The notes beneath the pieces are model-generated. The model made no database searches. It was not told where the DNA came from and worked only from the letters and a program-made list of their open reading frames with translations. The position numbers were made by a program, and so were the translations under genes. From Fratercula arctica (taxonomy: Eukaryota > Chordata > Aves > Charadriiformes > Alcidae), in the NCBI GenBank assembly GCA_947846985.1, contig CANTUZ010000006.1, positions 45,677,707-45,741,706 on the forward strand: a stretch of 64,000 bases of DNA, in the 5' to 3' direction. How positions within the stretch are numbered: the first letter of the stretch is position 1; each line of letters opens with the position of its first letter. This document shows, one piece after another, positions 24,604 to 37,542 of the stretch.

Positions 24604-24933
24604 AAGATCTTAAGGGGACCTACAAGAAAGCTGGGGAGGGACTTTTTAGGATGTCGGGTAATGGTAGGACTAGAGGGAATGGATTAAAACTAGAGATGAG
24701 TCGATTCAGACTGGACATTAGGAAGAAGTTCTTCACCATGAGGGTGGTGAGACACTGGAACAGGTTGCCCAGAGAGGTGGTGGAAGCCCCATCCCTAGAA
24801 GTTTTTAAGGCCAGGCTGGATGGGGCTCTGAGCAACCTGATCTAGTGGGAGGTGTCCCTGCCCAGGGCAGGGGGCTTGGAACTAGGTGATCTTTAAGGTC
24901 CCTTCCAACCCTAACAATTCTATGATTCTATGA
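24604..24933 (+). mobile_element. CR1 LINE 3' fragment, plus strand
   Basis: The 3' part of a CR1 element: the reverse-transcriptase ORF tail in the frame DIRKKFFTMRVVRHWNRLPR (typical CR1 wording [22 protein letters not shown]), followed by the conserved 3' UTR (GGAACTAGGTGATCTTTAAG) and ending in a doubled ATTCTATG-type tail. It is 5'-truncated, as most CR1 copies are. Antisense to the inferred gene and about 110 bp from the exon at 25044. No target-site duplication was seen, which is normal for CR1. Confidence 0.93.
24651..24845 (+). pseudogene. CR1 ORF2 C-terminal remnant (64 codons)
   Basis: An open remnant of the C-terminus of the CR1 reverse transcriptase, without the endonuclease or polymerase domains. 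It contains [20 protein letters not shown]. It cannot encode an active enzyme. Confidence 0.85.
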
Positions 24934-25043
24934 TTTAACTTTTCAATAACCCTCTTTTTAAATATGGTAACTGAATGACAGACTTTAAACCAAAGAGACA
25001 CACAAAAGTAATCAACATTTGATTTGGTAGACTGACCACACAC

Positions 25044-25224
25044 CAAGAATCCATTTTGTCGTGGTTTTTTTTCCCCTAAAAGAACTGAAGCCAGCCGTAC
25101 AATAGCAATATTCCAGATGGCTGTAGAAAGCCCTCCATCTTTTTCAACAAAACGTTGATCGTGATCCAAAAGGCAGGAAAGTGATTTTGATGGACATACA
25201 TGTCTTTCTGCAAAGTGACACATC
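25044..25224 (-). CDS. Coding exon (181 nt)
   Basis: After the acceptor GAAGAAGAAAAGC-type tract ending CATTTTGTAG on the minus strand, the frame runs MCHFAERHVCPSKSLSCLLD, then HDQRFVEKDGGLSTAIWNIA and IVRLASVLLG. The entry base G completes the AG left by the exon at 26970-27145 to AGG (Arg); the two exons were found separately. The donor is uncertain: GTGTGT at 25042 is chosen, but the frame remains open into the neighbouring CR1, so the 3' edge could move. Helical, cysteine-rich start. Confidence 0.7.
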
Positions 25225-25857
25225 CTACAAAATGGAAGAAGAAGAAAAGCAATCTCATTTACAAAGAAGTCTGAGCTTAGATGCAATTTGGAAGATTAGA
25301 ATGAGGAAACATATAATCAACAAGACTAGTAATTAGAAATGATTTATTGCCTTCCCTTGTTAAGCCTATTATTAAGATAGAGTATTTTCCTACACTTACT
25401 ACTCCTAACTTATATAAAACTTCAATTATTTACATCTTTTGTTTTTTACAAAAACTTCAAGACAACTCTTTTAATAACTTCCACTTAAGTAAGAATCAAA
25501 GCACCGTTAGCTGCATTTGCTCACTAAAAATCTTTAATGAAGCAAGCAGCTACCAAGGAATTTGAAAAATTAAACTTTATTCCACAGTGAAAAGCAATCA
25601 ACTGTTATCTCGGTGTCTGCATTTTCTGTGCTACCAAAGAAAAGTGTTTCCCAAAATGACTGTGCATCTCAGCACACTTCGCCTGCAAGGCTTAATTCTT
25701 CCTGACACTTGTCCCAGGGCACATTTTTCAAAAGAGGTTGCCTTAATTTTAAAATTGACTTTTAACGATACTCATATTTCAAAAGACTAGGTGTTAAATA
25801 TACCAAATTTCTGGTGTCACTTGCACAAATTCACGAAAGGAGACAGGCACAGGGTTT

Positions 25858-25879
25858 AAAAAAAAAAAAAAAAAAAAAA
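25858..25879. repeat. Homopolymer run, A22
   Basis: Uninterrupted A22, intronic. Confidence 0.9.
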
Positions 25880-26969
25880 GAAAATCAAACCACCAAATCC
25901 CCCAAAGCAACCAAAACCAAATACCACAGTTCCCTTGTTCTATCCATCGAGGTCCCTAACTCGCCATATCCACCGAGGTCCCTCACATAAAGATCTCATA
26001 ACATCCCAATCAACGGGACTTTTTTTTTCCTCAGCTAGCAAAAAAAAAAAGAAGCTGTGGGAGAAAATATCATTTCTCTGGCTGCTCAGTAGTTAGGTTA
26101 GTCAGAGGCACAAGAGTACCTCTACTCAGTTCCTTTCTTATCCAAAAGATTCAAGCCTATATCACTTACTCCTTGACAAGTCTTAACCTCTCAGTCCTAA
26201 GAAATCATCAACTGAAGCTTATTCTGGTGCAAGAGCAGGTGTCAAAGCTAAGCAACTTTACAAAAAATAATTAAGCGTTCAGTAGGTTAAAATAAGAAAG
26301 CAGACGCAAGCAGAATTCTCTAGCATAACTTTTACGATACTTTTATGAGCGGTGACTCCAATACTAAAAGCCACTGTATAAAATATTAAATGCTTACCTG
26401 AAAACACACCTCTCTCAGTGCCTAAGATTTTCTATAAAATATCCGCGACTGAATTCACAACTGTTTTTCTCCAGCTTATGTCAGCACAACTTCACCGATT
26501 TCAACTGAACCAAGCCCGTAGCTATTTTTCCCGGCAAGAGTCCCCTGACAGCTCCATCAGCACAATAGCAGGTATTTTCCACTTTTGCACAGTGGTAGTT
26601 TTCTACTTTCTAAATGGTAGCATAGTAGTGCCGCCAGCTGTTTAAAACACAAACTGTATGATGCAAGATGCTCACCAAGTTCTGCCCATGGATATACTCC
26701 ACGATAGAGGTTTTTGCCTTAAATCACTTGAACAATAAACGCTGCCTGTTATTGACTTGCCGTTCCTTTCTGCCTAAATTTCCCCATGCTCCCAGTTTAT
26801 TGGACTGTAATGAGCGGCTGAAAGAGAAAAGTGCCGGTAGTGAAAGCACTCATACTTCGTTCAGACACACGTTCTCCACTATTTTACCTCTGTTTAGAGT
26901 AACTTCCAGAAATGAAAACACTCATTTCCTTTGTCTCGAGTGATCACAACTAAATATGACAAAACTTAC

Positions 26970-27145
26970 CTCTTAAGAGTAATTCTTCCTTTTTCCTTCT
27001 CATTTTTGTCTTTTATCAATGTAAGAATGCTGCAAATCGACGCCATATACAGTGCAATATCAAATTGACGCATTTTATTTTTGGTCATATCCTGCCAATT
27101 TCCATAGATTTCCAGGCAGATTTTCTTTCCGAGGACTTCAGGGAC
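26970..27145 (-). CDS. Coding exon (176 nt)
   Basis: This was the first exon found and remains one of the surest. The acceptor CATTTTATTGTTAG and donor AGAG/GTAAGT enclose 58 codons in the only open frame: VPEVLGKKICLEIYGNWQDM, then MRQFDIALYMASICSILTLI and KDKNEKEKGRITLK. It enters in phase 0 and leaves two bases. The sequence looks like consecutive amphipathic helices with a charged lysine/glutamate linker. No motif I recognise. Confidence 0.82.
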
Positions 27146-27474
27146 CTAACAATAAAATGCTGCTTTGGTTTAATGTCAAGTAGGCATCTTTAAAGGTGTC
27201 TTTCAAATCAGTTTGAGAAATTTACTTTGTTCTCGAAAACCCATTTCCTCCCAGTCACCCGCTGCAGAAATTCCTATCCCGGTCAGTCCCACGGCTTTCC
27301 ACGCACCACATCACTTCTCTTGATGTGCTCCGTTTTCAGCTCAGTTCAGTCAAGCTCTGCCTCAATTTCACACGCTGCAGCTGAGAGCACTGAAGAGCTC
27401 TTAAATGTTAACCTACCGATTCTCTAGATGAAAAGCCTTATTTTTTAAATTAAATTAATTTTTTCTTTTTAATT

Positions 27475-27495
27475 AAAAAAAAAAAAAAAAAAAAA
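27475..27495. repeat. Homopolymer run, A21
   Basis: Uninterrupted A21, following AT-rich sequence. Confidence 0.9.
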
Positions 27496-30400
27496 GGACT
27501 GGTTGAAACAGCCTTAAAGGAATGAACAACAATGACAGCGCGGTGGCTTCTGCCTGGGTTAACAGTACCTTAAAACCAGGACTCAGTTCACTGAAAAGGA
27601 TGGGATTCCAAGTCCCCAGATGGCACCAAAATATACGATTTAACAGCTCACCAACACATGCAACAATGGCAAGAGGAGGACATAAGCCAACACTTTGTGC
27701 CATATGCAATGAAGTTGAGAGATGCAGCCCCCTCACCCCCTCCCTCCTCCAAACTCTGCCTCAAAAACCAAAAATGTGTCTGACACAAATAGTGACTTTT
27801 TCATAGGAAGATGTCACTGTCACCTCTCCTCCCCCAGCGCTCCTCCCTCTGTCCCCTGCTTTCAGTCTAAACAGTGGCAAAGACAAGAAAATGGATGATC
27901 ATGACAGGAATTACCATCAAACTTGTCTAAGGGGAGGCCTCAGCGCCTCACGGAGATAAGATGATGAAACTCCTAAAGTAGTTACATGATGCAGTGATTA
28001 ATTTAACTGTTAATTTACAGTTCAAAAATTAGATAAGCTATACCATGACACCATTTCAGATCAGGAAGAGGATTTCAGATTCTTATAATTCACTCTAAGT
28101 AAATCAAGCTCCGTCATCACACACAGAAATAGATTTTGCTATTGTCCCCGTTTAGGACTCACACAATAAAGCACTTTCAGCTTAAAAAAAAAAATAAATT
28201 AAAAATCATGTTTAAAATGATCAGAAGAGACAGTCCATTCTTTTTCAGAAAAACGGATGTTGATGGGAAAGAACCAATGTGCTCTCAGGACCAGATAAAA
28301 ACACGTGACGCTCAACAGCTCGTCAATTTTTCAATCATGTCAGCCATTCTAATTAAAAACCCTGCATCTCTGGTCTTGCTTCTTGGAGTACATAACATGT
28401 ATAATTATCAAGCGTAACAGGTACGCTCTAACCTGTAATACCATCTCTTCCCAATGGTCCCAGTCTCCCACAGCACAATCCACCAGTCTACGAGCCGCTA
28501 TGAGATCGCCTCCTGGCCTCTCACAATAAATTTGCTCCCCTTTCCCGCTTACAGACACAAGGTCCCTGTAGCAATCACAAAAACAGCGAGGATGAACCAA
28601 CAGCGGCAGAACCAGCAGCAGCCAGGATTAGCACGGGACAGCACCACCTGGACTGTCCCTTTCTATGAAGTTCTCCATCAATTATCAGAGTCGAAACATC
28701 CACTCTCTGTCTAGGGGGGGGGGAAATTCACTCCTTCCATCTCGGCATTAGAGAGTTCTTAAAGAGAGTGGTGGAAATGGGAAACACAGTACAAGTGCTC
28801 CTCACCAGCTGTATCTCATGGCCTGAATGATTCCAGGATGATCGAAATCAGTAAGGAATTTATTAATTTGAAAGCCTTCTTGTTATTCCTTACACAGACC
28901 TCAATAGAGAGGCCACCCTTTTCAGCCTGGCCTTTTCCACATTAAGGATTTGACAATGCGTTCGAGATTTTGCAAGAAAATATCTAATAATGTTTAAATA
29001 ATGTTTAAACTAGTACTAAAATTAAGAAGGAAACACATCAGTTCTACTCCATAAGCAAATGCATGTTTTCATAGATAAGCCAGATATAAAAGCATTCAAC
29101 AGATCATACTTCTGTATTTAATCAGTAATTAATTCTCGCTAATATCTCTACGCTAATGCAATACAATTAAATACTAATAAAAGATAATTACCCCAGTCTC
29201 AAATGTCAGAAGGTTACATTTCTCTTTTCAAATCTAAAATATGCTTCCTTTTTAAACGTAAGGCTCTCAATTGCAGTTAAGAAGACCTACACTTAATTCT
29301 GGGGTGTTTTGAACTAGTATTTTTGTACTGCAGCGCTATTGGTGTATGAATGCACACGTGTTTTTCTATCCCATATTGCTGCAGGTTTACATTTATCTCA
29401 CATTTTAAAAAAAGCCCTTATATGACTTTCAGATTTCTTCATAACGCAGAGGTGAGAAAGAGATGCTGATGTGAATTGTTGGGTCAATAAGGGTTAGTCA
29501 ATATAGAAGTTTTCCGTTTATAAAGTATATGTGATGAACAGGATTCAGAAGTAAACTTGTGTGTGTCTGAATCCGGTAAAACTCTAATTAGGATTTCCCA
29601 CAAGATTTTTACGAGGTTCATTCAACTAAGAAAAAAAATTTAGAAAAGCCTATTATTACTATATATAGAAGTACAAAATATTATTAATAATTTCTGCAAG
29701 CAGTTATTATATGTTACTACAGATTATATGTATGCAAAGCCCCAAAACTATAACATAAAAATATCTGAAAGTATAATATACATAACTGCGATTTAGTGCA
29801 CACAATGTTGAGAAAGGGTGAGGCATTAGAAGAGTTGTGTCACGAACTAATGCATTCATTAAAGTAACTTGAACTTTTGCAAAGATTTTCTTGGAAACAT
29901 TTTAACTCTATCAATATCGCGTTTGCGATTCCTTACAAGCAGCCAGGTTTATGGTTCGGCAGCAAAGCAAAGATGTTTTACAAGTCGAACCCTCGAGTTT
30001 AGGAAAGGTTACGCTGATTGTTCAAGGTCTTCACTGGGCGTTTAGCTGCACCAGCTCTCTGCACAACCCAATCCCCCACGAGACAAACTGTCTTAGACAA
30101 ACGTAGTTAAGTAGCACAACTATGCACCGTGTGCTCGATAACGAAGTAATCGTTGCTGTTAAAAAACTACCTCGTGAGTTTTCCCACGCTGGCAGGCTAC
30201 AAGCCATCACTGTCAAAGTGACTTTCCTCCTGGGTGGCCGGTGGCTCAGCACAGATTCCCCTTTCTTGACAAATGACAACTGCTCAAGCTGTGATTTTCT
30301 TTCTGATCGTTTTCTTTTATAGGTGGCTTTACTCCCAGTGCTCTAATGTGATTCAGCTTCATAGCCGGTCTGGTTATATTTCTTCTAGCGATTGCAATTA

Positions 30401-30971
30401 TATTTCTAAACTATTCTTTGTGTTGCTACGAGAATCAAACAAAAGGGAAAGAAAATTTAAGTTTCAATGAAGAAAATTTCCATAATACGTGGTGGCTGTC
30501 ACAATCTTGCTGATAGAAATAATTACTCCTCCCAATGTAACTACACTAAACCAACAAGAAATGTGGATAAAAACCCTTACCCATCTGTGCAAAGCGCTTT
30601 CATAAATGCATATGAAAGAAGAGCTAAATACAGAGATTAGTGTACTCTGGGATGCACAGCGGGACACAGACAACAAGGTGACAGGCCCCGGGGACCTCAG
30701 TCCCTGGGATGAGGAAGGTATTACCTCTCCTTTTAACAGCAGTGAGGGAAGGCTAAATAGGAATACATTCTGATTGTGGGTAACTTTGTGTTTGGCATTC
30801 AAGGGATCCACTAGATTATGCATGCTAATCCTGGTTGTTGGCTGATAAACTGGAAGGATCAAAAAACAAAGGCGCAAGCTGCTGTAGCATGAGCTAATGG
30901 TATTTTTCTGAGGCAAGAGAAAATCACATCATCTGCAGATAACTGACATTGCTTTTGTGGCTGCATTGGTG

Positions 30972-31002
30972 AATTAATTAATTAATTAATTAAATAAATA
31001 AA
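30972..31002. repeat. AATT/AAAT tetranucleotide microsatellite
   Basis: Five AATT-type repeats grade into AAAT repeats. Confidence 0.9.
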
Positions 31003-32200
31003 GGCCACTTCTAGTGATGGTGTGGTTCTGCTCTTACCCAAGAGACATAAGACAGTTCAAGTTATTCCCAGGTGGACCTCTCCGATCACTAGCACTTTAG
31101 GATATGGCTGCAACACAGAGGCTGCAGCGCGGACGGAAGCACCTGAGCACTTGTAACAGGTTTCAACAGCTGAGCTCCAAACCTGCCTGAAAGTAAAGTA
31201 AACAAACAGCCAGGCAGCAGCTCTTACAGAACTTTTTCAGCAGAGCTAAATCTAGGTAATTAGTTAAAAGGTATCTCAGATGGCAACTGCTGAGATGTAG
31301 CTGTGTCTATGGATACGTAAGGGAGTGCTACTGGCTACTCGTACAGACATCAGAGCCAGGAAGCATTGCAAAAGATGTAGTAGAGCAACAGTTATTGTAG
31401 ATCTGTTCTGTTGCTCTCTAAGACCTCATCAAAGCAAGACCCGCTGTTAAACTACTCTATAACAACAGTCCTGCCAAGTTAAGAGACTGTACTCAAAACT
31501 AGCAGAAAACTTCCATATTGACAGTTCTAAAAAGTTACAGGCAGTCTATTACAGAAACTTCTGTACCAAGGAGCAAAATCATGATCTATTAATACAGCAC
31601 ACCACCACTTGCTAGGGCAAACCATTCCCGGGAGCCCCAGACTCCTCACACCGTGCCTGACCACTTCTGGTGACCATTCCACCCTCTGCAGCTACGCTGG
31701 CAAAGAGACAGTCCTCCAAATACCTTTCACGAGAAAAGAAAGTTGAACAAACTAGATTGCCTAAGGGTGGAAGTGCACCTGCAGCCCAAAGCAACTTGAG
31801 CCCAACAGCACTATAAACCCTTCATCCAGGAAAAGTGCAGCTGAAACGCTCCCCGGCAGCAAAGCCACCAGCAGGCTAAGCTAATAGCTCCAGGGCTGCT
31901 ATCTCCAGACACCCAGTCTAACTGAGCGGGGGCTTACTGCTTCAGATTATAGTCACTCTATTATTTTATTTTTTTCAAGTTGCTAAACTCAAGCTTAGTG
32001 TATAGTGCCGCCATAACGGTCAGACCTAGTAAAACCCTTCTGCACAAAGCATCTAACGAGTAATCACAATCAACTACAGAGGACCAGAATGTCCAGAGTC
32101 GTAAACTGACTAATCCACGTTAATACACATCCCCCTCCTTTCCTTTCTCTTCCTTAAAAACACCCATGGAAATACACATTAAAAAATCTTAATACAAAAT

Positions 32201-32316
32201 TATCCCCAACTCTGTTCTCAAAAGTGGGAATTGTCCATGATTTGCATCTTGTAGATTCCCAGCTCTTAGGTTTGGGAAGAATTCAAAAGCGGTCATGAGT
32301 TTGCAATAAATGAGAA
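32201..32316. repeat. Local duplication, copy 1 (116 bp)
   Basis: Aligned without gaps to 33324-33439, I count 13 mismatches in 116 positions (about 89% identity). The last 35 bases, ending TTTGCAATAAATGAGAA, are identical. Spacing between copies is 1,123 bp. The copies do not look like CR1 or LTR sequence. Confidence 0.92.
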
Positions 32317-33323
32317 TTGCACGGGGGCTACTGATGACTCTCTACAGAGCTGCCAAGAGCTAGTCATGTTTTTCTTAGCATAGGAGAAGACCCAAAGCAT
32401 CTCTGCATGAAGAAGGGTTGCCAGCAAACATTTTATACTGGCACTGAACCCTCAACAGCTCTTAAACAGCTGTCAGGTAGATGAGTTCACAGACTCTGTT
32501 GGTTTTTCTGCATGAAATAAAAGCATCCCAAATATCCAGTGCAGCACTTGAACCATTATGACGTCCTCCTTAACATGAATATTCAGGTTTAGGCAGGGAA
32601 AGACAGCAGCTATTTTCAAGCTATCCCAAATAATAAGCATTATTTGACATTAATCGTCAATGTAATATTTTTATTTACTTCAGTAGATTTCATGGGCTTA
32701 TGTTTTCTTATTTGCAGTATTAAATATCATAATGTTTAGAAATGTTTTCATTTTAAAATATAGAAAAATAATTTTTCGGTGTCTTCTAAATCATCGTTTT
32801 TACTTGGAACTGAAAAATCTAAATGAAAATTATCAAAACATGATATGGCAGTAAACAGCAATAATAATAATGATAAATAATGAGTATTCAAAATATGCCT
32901 CAAACTGGAACTTCTCCTACTTACTAAGTTTAATATTTTTGCTTTAGATAAAATTAATGACCAGAATCATCAACCTTTTGAATTATTTTAAAAGAAAGTT
33001 CTGACTGAGATAGCTTTGAGAAACCAAAGCCCTCCTTCGAAGTATCCCACCTAATAACAGATCAGGAAGATGGTAGTAACTTACCTAAATCTTTACAACG
33101 GTGGCTGCGAGTTTGGATAAACAGTGACTGAATTACAATATATCCGTATCTATGGCAGATGCAAAACCAATGAGAGGTTGTGATTCACAAGGAATTCCTT
33201 AATTTCCCCCAAATTAAGAAACTCCCCTCCCACCCTGCCAAAAAAAAAAAAAAAACCCAAACCTCCCCAAGTGAAAGGTTAACTGTAAAAGAGTGGAACT
33301 TCTCTCACGGCAGACTAAAAAGT

Positions 33324-33439
33324 TATCCCCAACTCTCTTCTCAAAGTTAGGAACTGTCCACAATTTGTATCTCATGGATTCCCAGCTCTTCGGTTTGGGA
33401 AGGATTCAAAAGCGGTCATGAGTTTGCAATAAATGAGAA
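33324..33439. repeat. Local duplication, copy 2 (116 bp)
   Basis: Second copy of the segment at 32201-32316, same orientation. Identity falls off sharply at both ends, so the duplicated unit is close to this length. Confidence 0.92.
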
Positions 33440-36400
33440 CGTACAAAGAAAAGCATCTACTCAGCTCTGCAGTGAACAAAAGACGAAAATTCTTTAGCTG
33501 GCCTGCACCCTGCCTTTTCACAGTGATTAGGTTCATTACATGCATGCTTCTCCAAATGATTTTAATTCCGTCACTGCCAACACGAGTTCTTCAAAGCCAT
33601 GTAGGAGATAATGATGACTTTATTGGACCTGTTGGCCACTTTGTTACGTCCAGCTGTGTTCTTCCTTTCTGGGAGGGCAATTAAGGGATTTTGTGGTGCT
33701 GTTTCTGAGCGTGATGCATCAAGAAGTCAGACAGACCTAAATCTCTAAGTTGCTCAGGTTGCATTTCAATCCTGTAACTTAGAGGATGCTGCCACCAAGA
33801 GTTTTGAAGACATAAATGGCACGCTGACAGCTGTTGTCAGTGAGGACAATGAAAATTGGCAGATTTAGCCAAGTATGAAGCATGACAAATTGCAGGAAAG
33901 CAAAAGGAAGGCAGTGCTCCACTCAATCAGAAGTAAGATGACATTTGCTAGGAAGCTTGTGGGAATTCTTCAGACAGTCTACAAGATGTGCTAAATGTTA
34001 CTTGCATTATAACAAATCATAAGGTATCGACTGCAAAATCATTTCCCTTTAATGAAGACTTCTCGAGGAAAAAAATATCAGAGTCAATTAGAAGAGTGAA
34101 ACTACAAATATGTTATGCTTTACATATCTCAGAAGCATGAAGAACCTATTAAACTGCATTTAATCAAAACGAACAGCAAAATCGCTGCAGCTTATCAGAC
34201 TGACGGTGTTTTGAGTTTATGGCATGCTTCGGAGGTTTCCCTCCTCTCTCTACATAGAGATGCAGATACGGTACCAGTATCAGTACCAGTGATACAGTTT
34301 CCTAAAATATGTTGTTCTGCATGAAAAAAAAAGATATCTGATGTATATCTGTTGTTTCTTACCACTGGAGTGGAATGGTCACTTTTCTTCTCAAAAACAA
34401 CCCAACTTCACCGCGTCAACGCTTCACAAACTAATAGGTGAAAACATGACCTATATTTGCTCGCTTAATATCAATAGGAGGGGTTTTTTAAATTTTTGAC
34501 ACATTTTGGGGGTATTTTACTAAATCAGTTTTGTTTATTCCGTTGATCATGTTTTTCAGCTTTCATAATATTTGGTTTCAGCTGCTTTAGAATCTGAGTG
34601 TAATTCTGATTTTTCATTGCACTTCAAAAAAAAAAAAAAACCCACACCTATCTTTTTAAGTATTACTTGTCATTCCAAAAGAACTTTGCAAACTGATATT
34701 AAAAAAGTATTAATTTTCTTCCAAAATATTACCTTTTCTAGGAATGAGCGTGACTATCTCATTAACCATCACGAATTAAAGCAACAGTGCATTTCAATAC
34801 TGCAGCAGAAGCCAGCACGCATCTGCATTCCAGAATTACATTTTCAAAGCAGAACATAAAATTCAGCTAGGGCCCGTGACTCTGACATTACGTGTGGAAG
34901 AAACAGCAATACCATACACAGACCTCGAGGTCCTTGAAGCAGCCTGTCTCACTGCATCTGCCTGACCTTCGACATGTGGCCAAAAGAGAAACCTTGAACA
35001 CGGCCGGTTTCACATCTTGTTAGTCCTCTGGGCACATGACATCCTCAAGGACACCTCGGTCACGTTTCCAGAGTTGCATCATTATAGTTTTAAGGACGCT
35101 CATTCAATCTAACTCTAGGCACCTAACTTAACTCACCTGCTGGTCTCCATGGGCTTCCTTATGAAGAATGGAGAGCAACTAGGTTTTTTGAAAAGGTTAT
35201 TCTGAATAATAGCCTGTTCTAGGCGATGTGGACTGCTTCTGGAGACACCTAATTTCACCTCATTTCTACAGGGGAAATCCCAGAAGGACTAGCCAGATGC
35301 ATTAAAGGCCTAACACAGATGATGTAGAGATTGATCGCCTGCACTCCCAGCACCTACGTGCTCCCTTTCATTCTGCCTTTATTTTTTATCTATTCTTACA
35401 TCGAAGTTCTTGAAGGTAAAGAATCGTTGAGATTGCAGCAGTAACATGCTATGCTATTTTTCATGATTTACCAAAAGGCCCTATCTCAGAAATACTCTTT
35501 TTTTCTTTATGATTCGACTATCATGTGACTTTATATAGAGATAACCAAGAGAAACAACATGCACCACCCACAAACCTCCCTTGTCTCTCAAGTTAGAGCT
35601 GTTCAGTTAAACTCGAGGGGTGACAAGTTTCCTACATTACGTCCTACTCCTTGTCCCCTCTGTGGCAAGAAGTGACAATTACAGCACACCAAGTGACATA
35701 TTTAATTAGATACCATGCTTTTTCTGAGCTAATCAAGTGACCCATAACACCTCAGCTCAGAGCATGACATTTCATTGCAGCCTGAAACCAGGTAAAAAAC
35801 TTTACTCTTCATTTAGATGCCTATTCTTTCTTATTAGATAAATTTTCGTACGCTTAATTCTGGCGGATGAGGGGTACATAAAGGGAAAAAAAAAAAATAT
35901 TTTTTTTATTCTCCTCCGTATTTTACATTAATTTAAAATTATTAAGGAACAAGTTTTCATATTTCTAATTTAAATGAAAGTCTGACTCAGAAACACAGAC
36001 AATGCACAGCACACAGAGGAATATATGGATTTCAAAATGTAATGTTCAGTATTTATGTTTGAGCACACATTTTAGCCCGACGCTCTGCATATATTGGTCA
36101 TTTTTTAAAATAGAAATTAGCAGAATGTGTTACACATAGCTCATCATTAGCAGCCTCAAAGTCCATTCAACATCTCCTGATCCAGATGCAAATTCACCAA
36201 GTCTCAACAGGCAATAAGACAGTGAACGCTGATCCAAATCTGGGACACAGAGCCCTGCAGAGTTCCCACAAACTGAAAATACCAGGTAAATAGAGGCGGG
36301 CAGCGAAGTGCCAGCCAGTTATAGTCTCTCAGCTCCAACAAGTAGTTCATGTAATTTAAGGTGAGAGGATGTAGAGTAACAAGGACTGGGACAAAGGCTG

Positions 36401-36672
36401 AGGAGGAGGAAGGCGGTTACTGCAGGATCAGCAGGTTTTCCAAGCATAAATAGGCTTCTGAAAAGTTTCCCCAAATGAATACTGTGATTTCCCCCACACG
36501 CAGGGAGAACCAAAGCAGAAATGCCATTAGTTTCAGAAGGCATCACCAGTTCCAGCACTTCCTTCAGTACAAATTTCCCACCATGCAGCTCAGCCACAGC
36601 CCCTTGCATGGCAACCTGCTAACCGCGTGCTTTATTCAAACACACCTCAGAGGAAGACGTTTGAGCCACTTT

Positions 36673-36693
36673 AAAAAAAAAAAAAAAAAAAAA
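36673..36693. repeat. Homopolymer run, A21
   Basis: Uninterrupted A21, about 280 bp from the CR1 that follows. Confidence 0.9.
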
Positions 36694-36967
36694 GCCCAAA
36701 TACTTCCACATTACTTTGGCACAGCAGAAAAATTAACACCAGGTTGGGCACACCACTGAGGAGCGAGCAGAGGGCACTAGACTGCAGCAGAATGAAACTG
36801 AACCTGTTGTGAGATGGGTGTTAGGCAAGGTGATACAAATCACCCTCTGAACAGGCCCTTCTCCATCGCCCCCCATCATACAGACACGACTGCGGACCTC
36901 ACACACTTCAAGGAAGCTGGATCCAAAGAGAAAAGCAAAAGACATAGAATCAAGACTTAATGTTACA

Positions 36968-37480
36968 TGGAATCATAGAATTGTCTAGGTTGGAAGGGAC
37001 TTTTAAGATTATCGAGTCCAACCATCAATCTAACACTGCCAAACCCACCACGAAACCATGTCCCTCAGCACCGCGTCTGCCCGGCTTTTACATATCTCCA
37101 GGGATGGTGACTCCACTGCTTCCCTGGGCAGCCTGTTCCCATGCTTGATAACCCTTTCTGTGATTAAATTTTTCCTAATATCCATCCTAAACATGCCCTG
37201 GCACAACTCAAGGCTGTTTCCTCTTGTCCTATGGCCTGTTCCTTGGGAGAAGAGACCAACTCCCACCTCTCTACACCCTCCTTTCAGGGAGTTGTAGAGA
37301 GCGAGAAGGTCTCCCCTCAGCCCCCTTTTCTCCAGGCTGAACACCCCCAGCTCCCTCAGCCGCTCCTCACAGGACTTGTGCTCCAGACCCCTCACCAGCT
37401 CCGTTGCCCTTCCATGGACACGCTCCAGCACCTCAATGTCTTTCTTGTAGTGAGGGCCCCAAAACCGAACACAGTATTTT
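36968..37480 (-). mobile_element. CR1 LINE 3' fragment, minus strand (about 510 bp)
   Basis: The longest CR1 copy here. Its 3' end (plus-strand GAATCATAGAATTGTCTAGG) lies at 36968 and the element is 5'-truncated near 37480. It is in the same orientation as the inferred gene and begins about 62 bp past the donor of the exon at 37543-37634, i.e. just inside the intron. Confidence 0.95.
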
Positions 37481-37491
37481 TCCACTTTCAA
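37030..37491 (-). pseudogene. CR1 ORF2 C-terminal remnant (153 codons, uninterrupted)
   Basis: An uninterrupted C-terminal part of CR1 ORF2, recognisable by [35 protein letters not shown], and [20 protein letters not shown]. The catalytic polymerase motif lies upstream and is absent. The first few residues come from flanking DNA. Lack of stops suggests a fairly young insertion. The antisense 197-codon plus-strand frame is a shadow of this element running into a poly-A tract. Confidence 0.9.
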
Positions 37492-37542
37492 ATCTCATTT
37501 AAAATAGGAGCTCAGCATAACCTAAATCAGATGGTTTCATAC

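Larger units (their letters stand above)
21366..25043 (-). other. Intron with A46 run and plus-strand CR1
   Basis: The flanking exons (25044-25224 ending in phase 0, 21215-21365 starting in phase 0) can join directly. A 28-nt donor/acceptor pair at 21849-21876 (AAVCYNKAW) has a GTAAGA donor but its entry phase does not fit. A GC-rich patch at 22920-23100 and another at 23690-23830 give long open frames without usable donors. Confidence 0.45.
27146..37542 (-). other. 10-kb intron with local duplication and CR1
   Basis: The largest gap between called exons. It holds an A21 run (27475-27495), an AATT microsatellite (30972-31002), two copies of a 116-bp segment (32201 and 33324) and a minus-strand CR1 at its far end. 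The 150-codon minus-strand frame at 30464-30916 has no protein-like motif or splice fit. Exons could have been missed here. Confidence 0.4.

Noticed and set aside
30464..30916. 150-codon minus-strand open frame
   Set aside because: No motif, no splice pair in phase, serine-rich random-looking composition. A frame of this length is expected about once by chance in 64 kb of this base composition.
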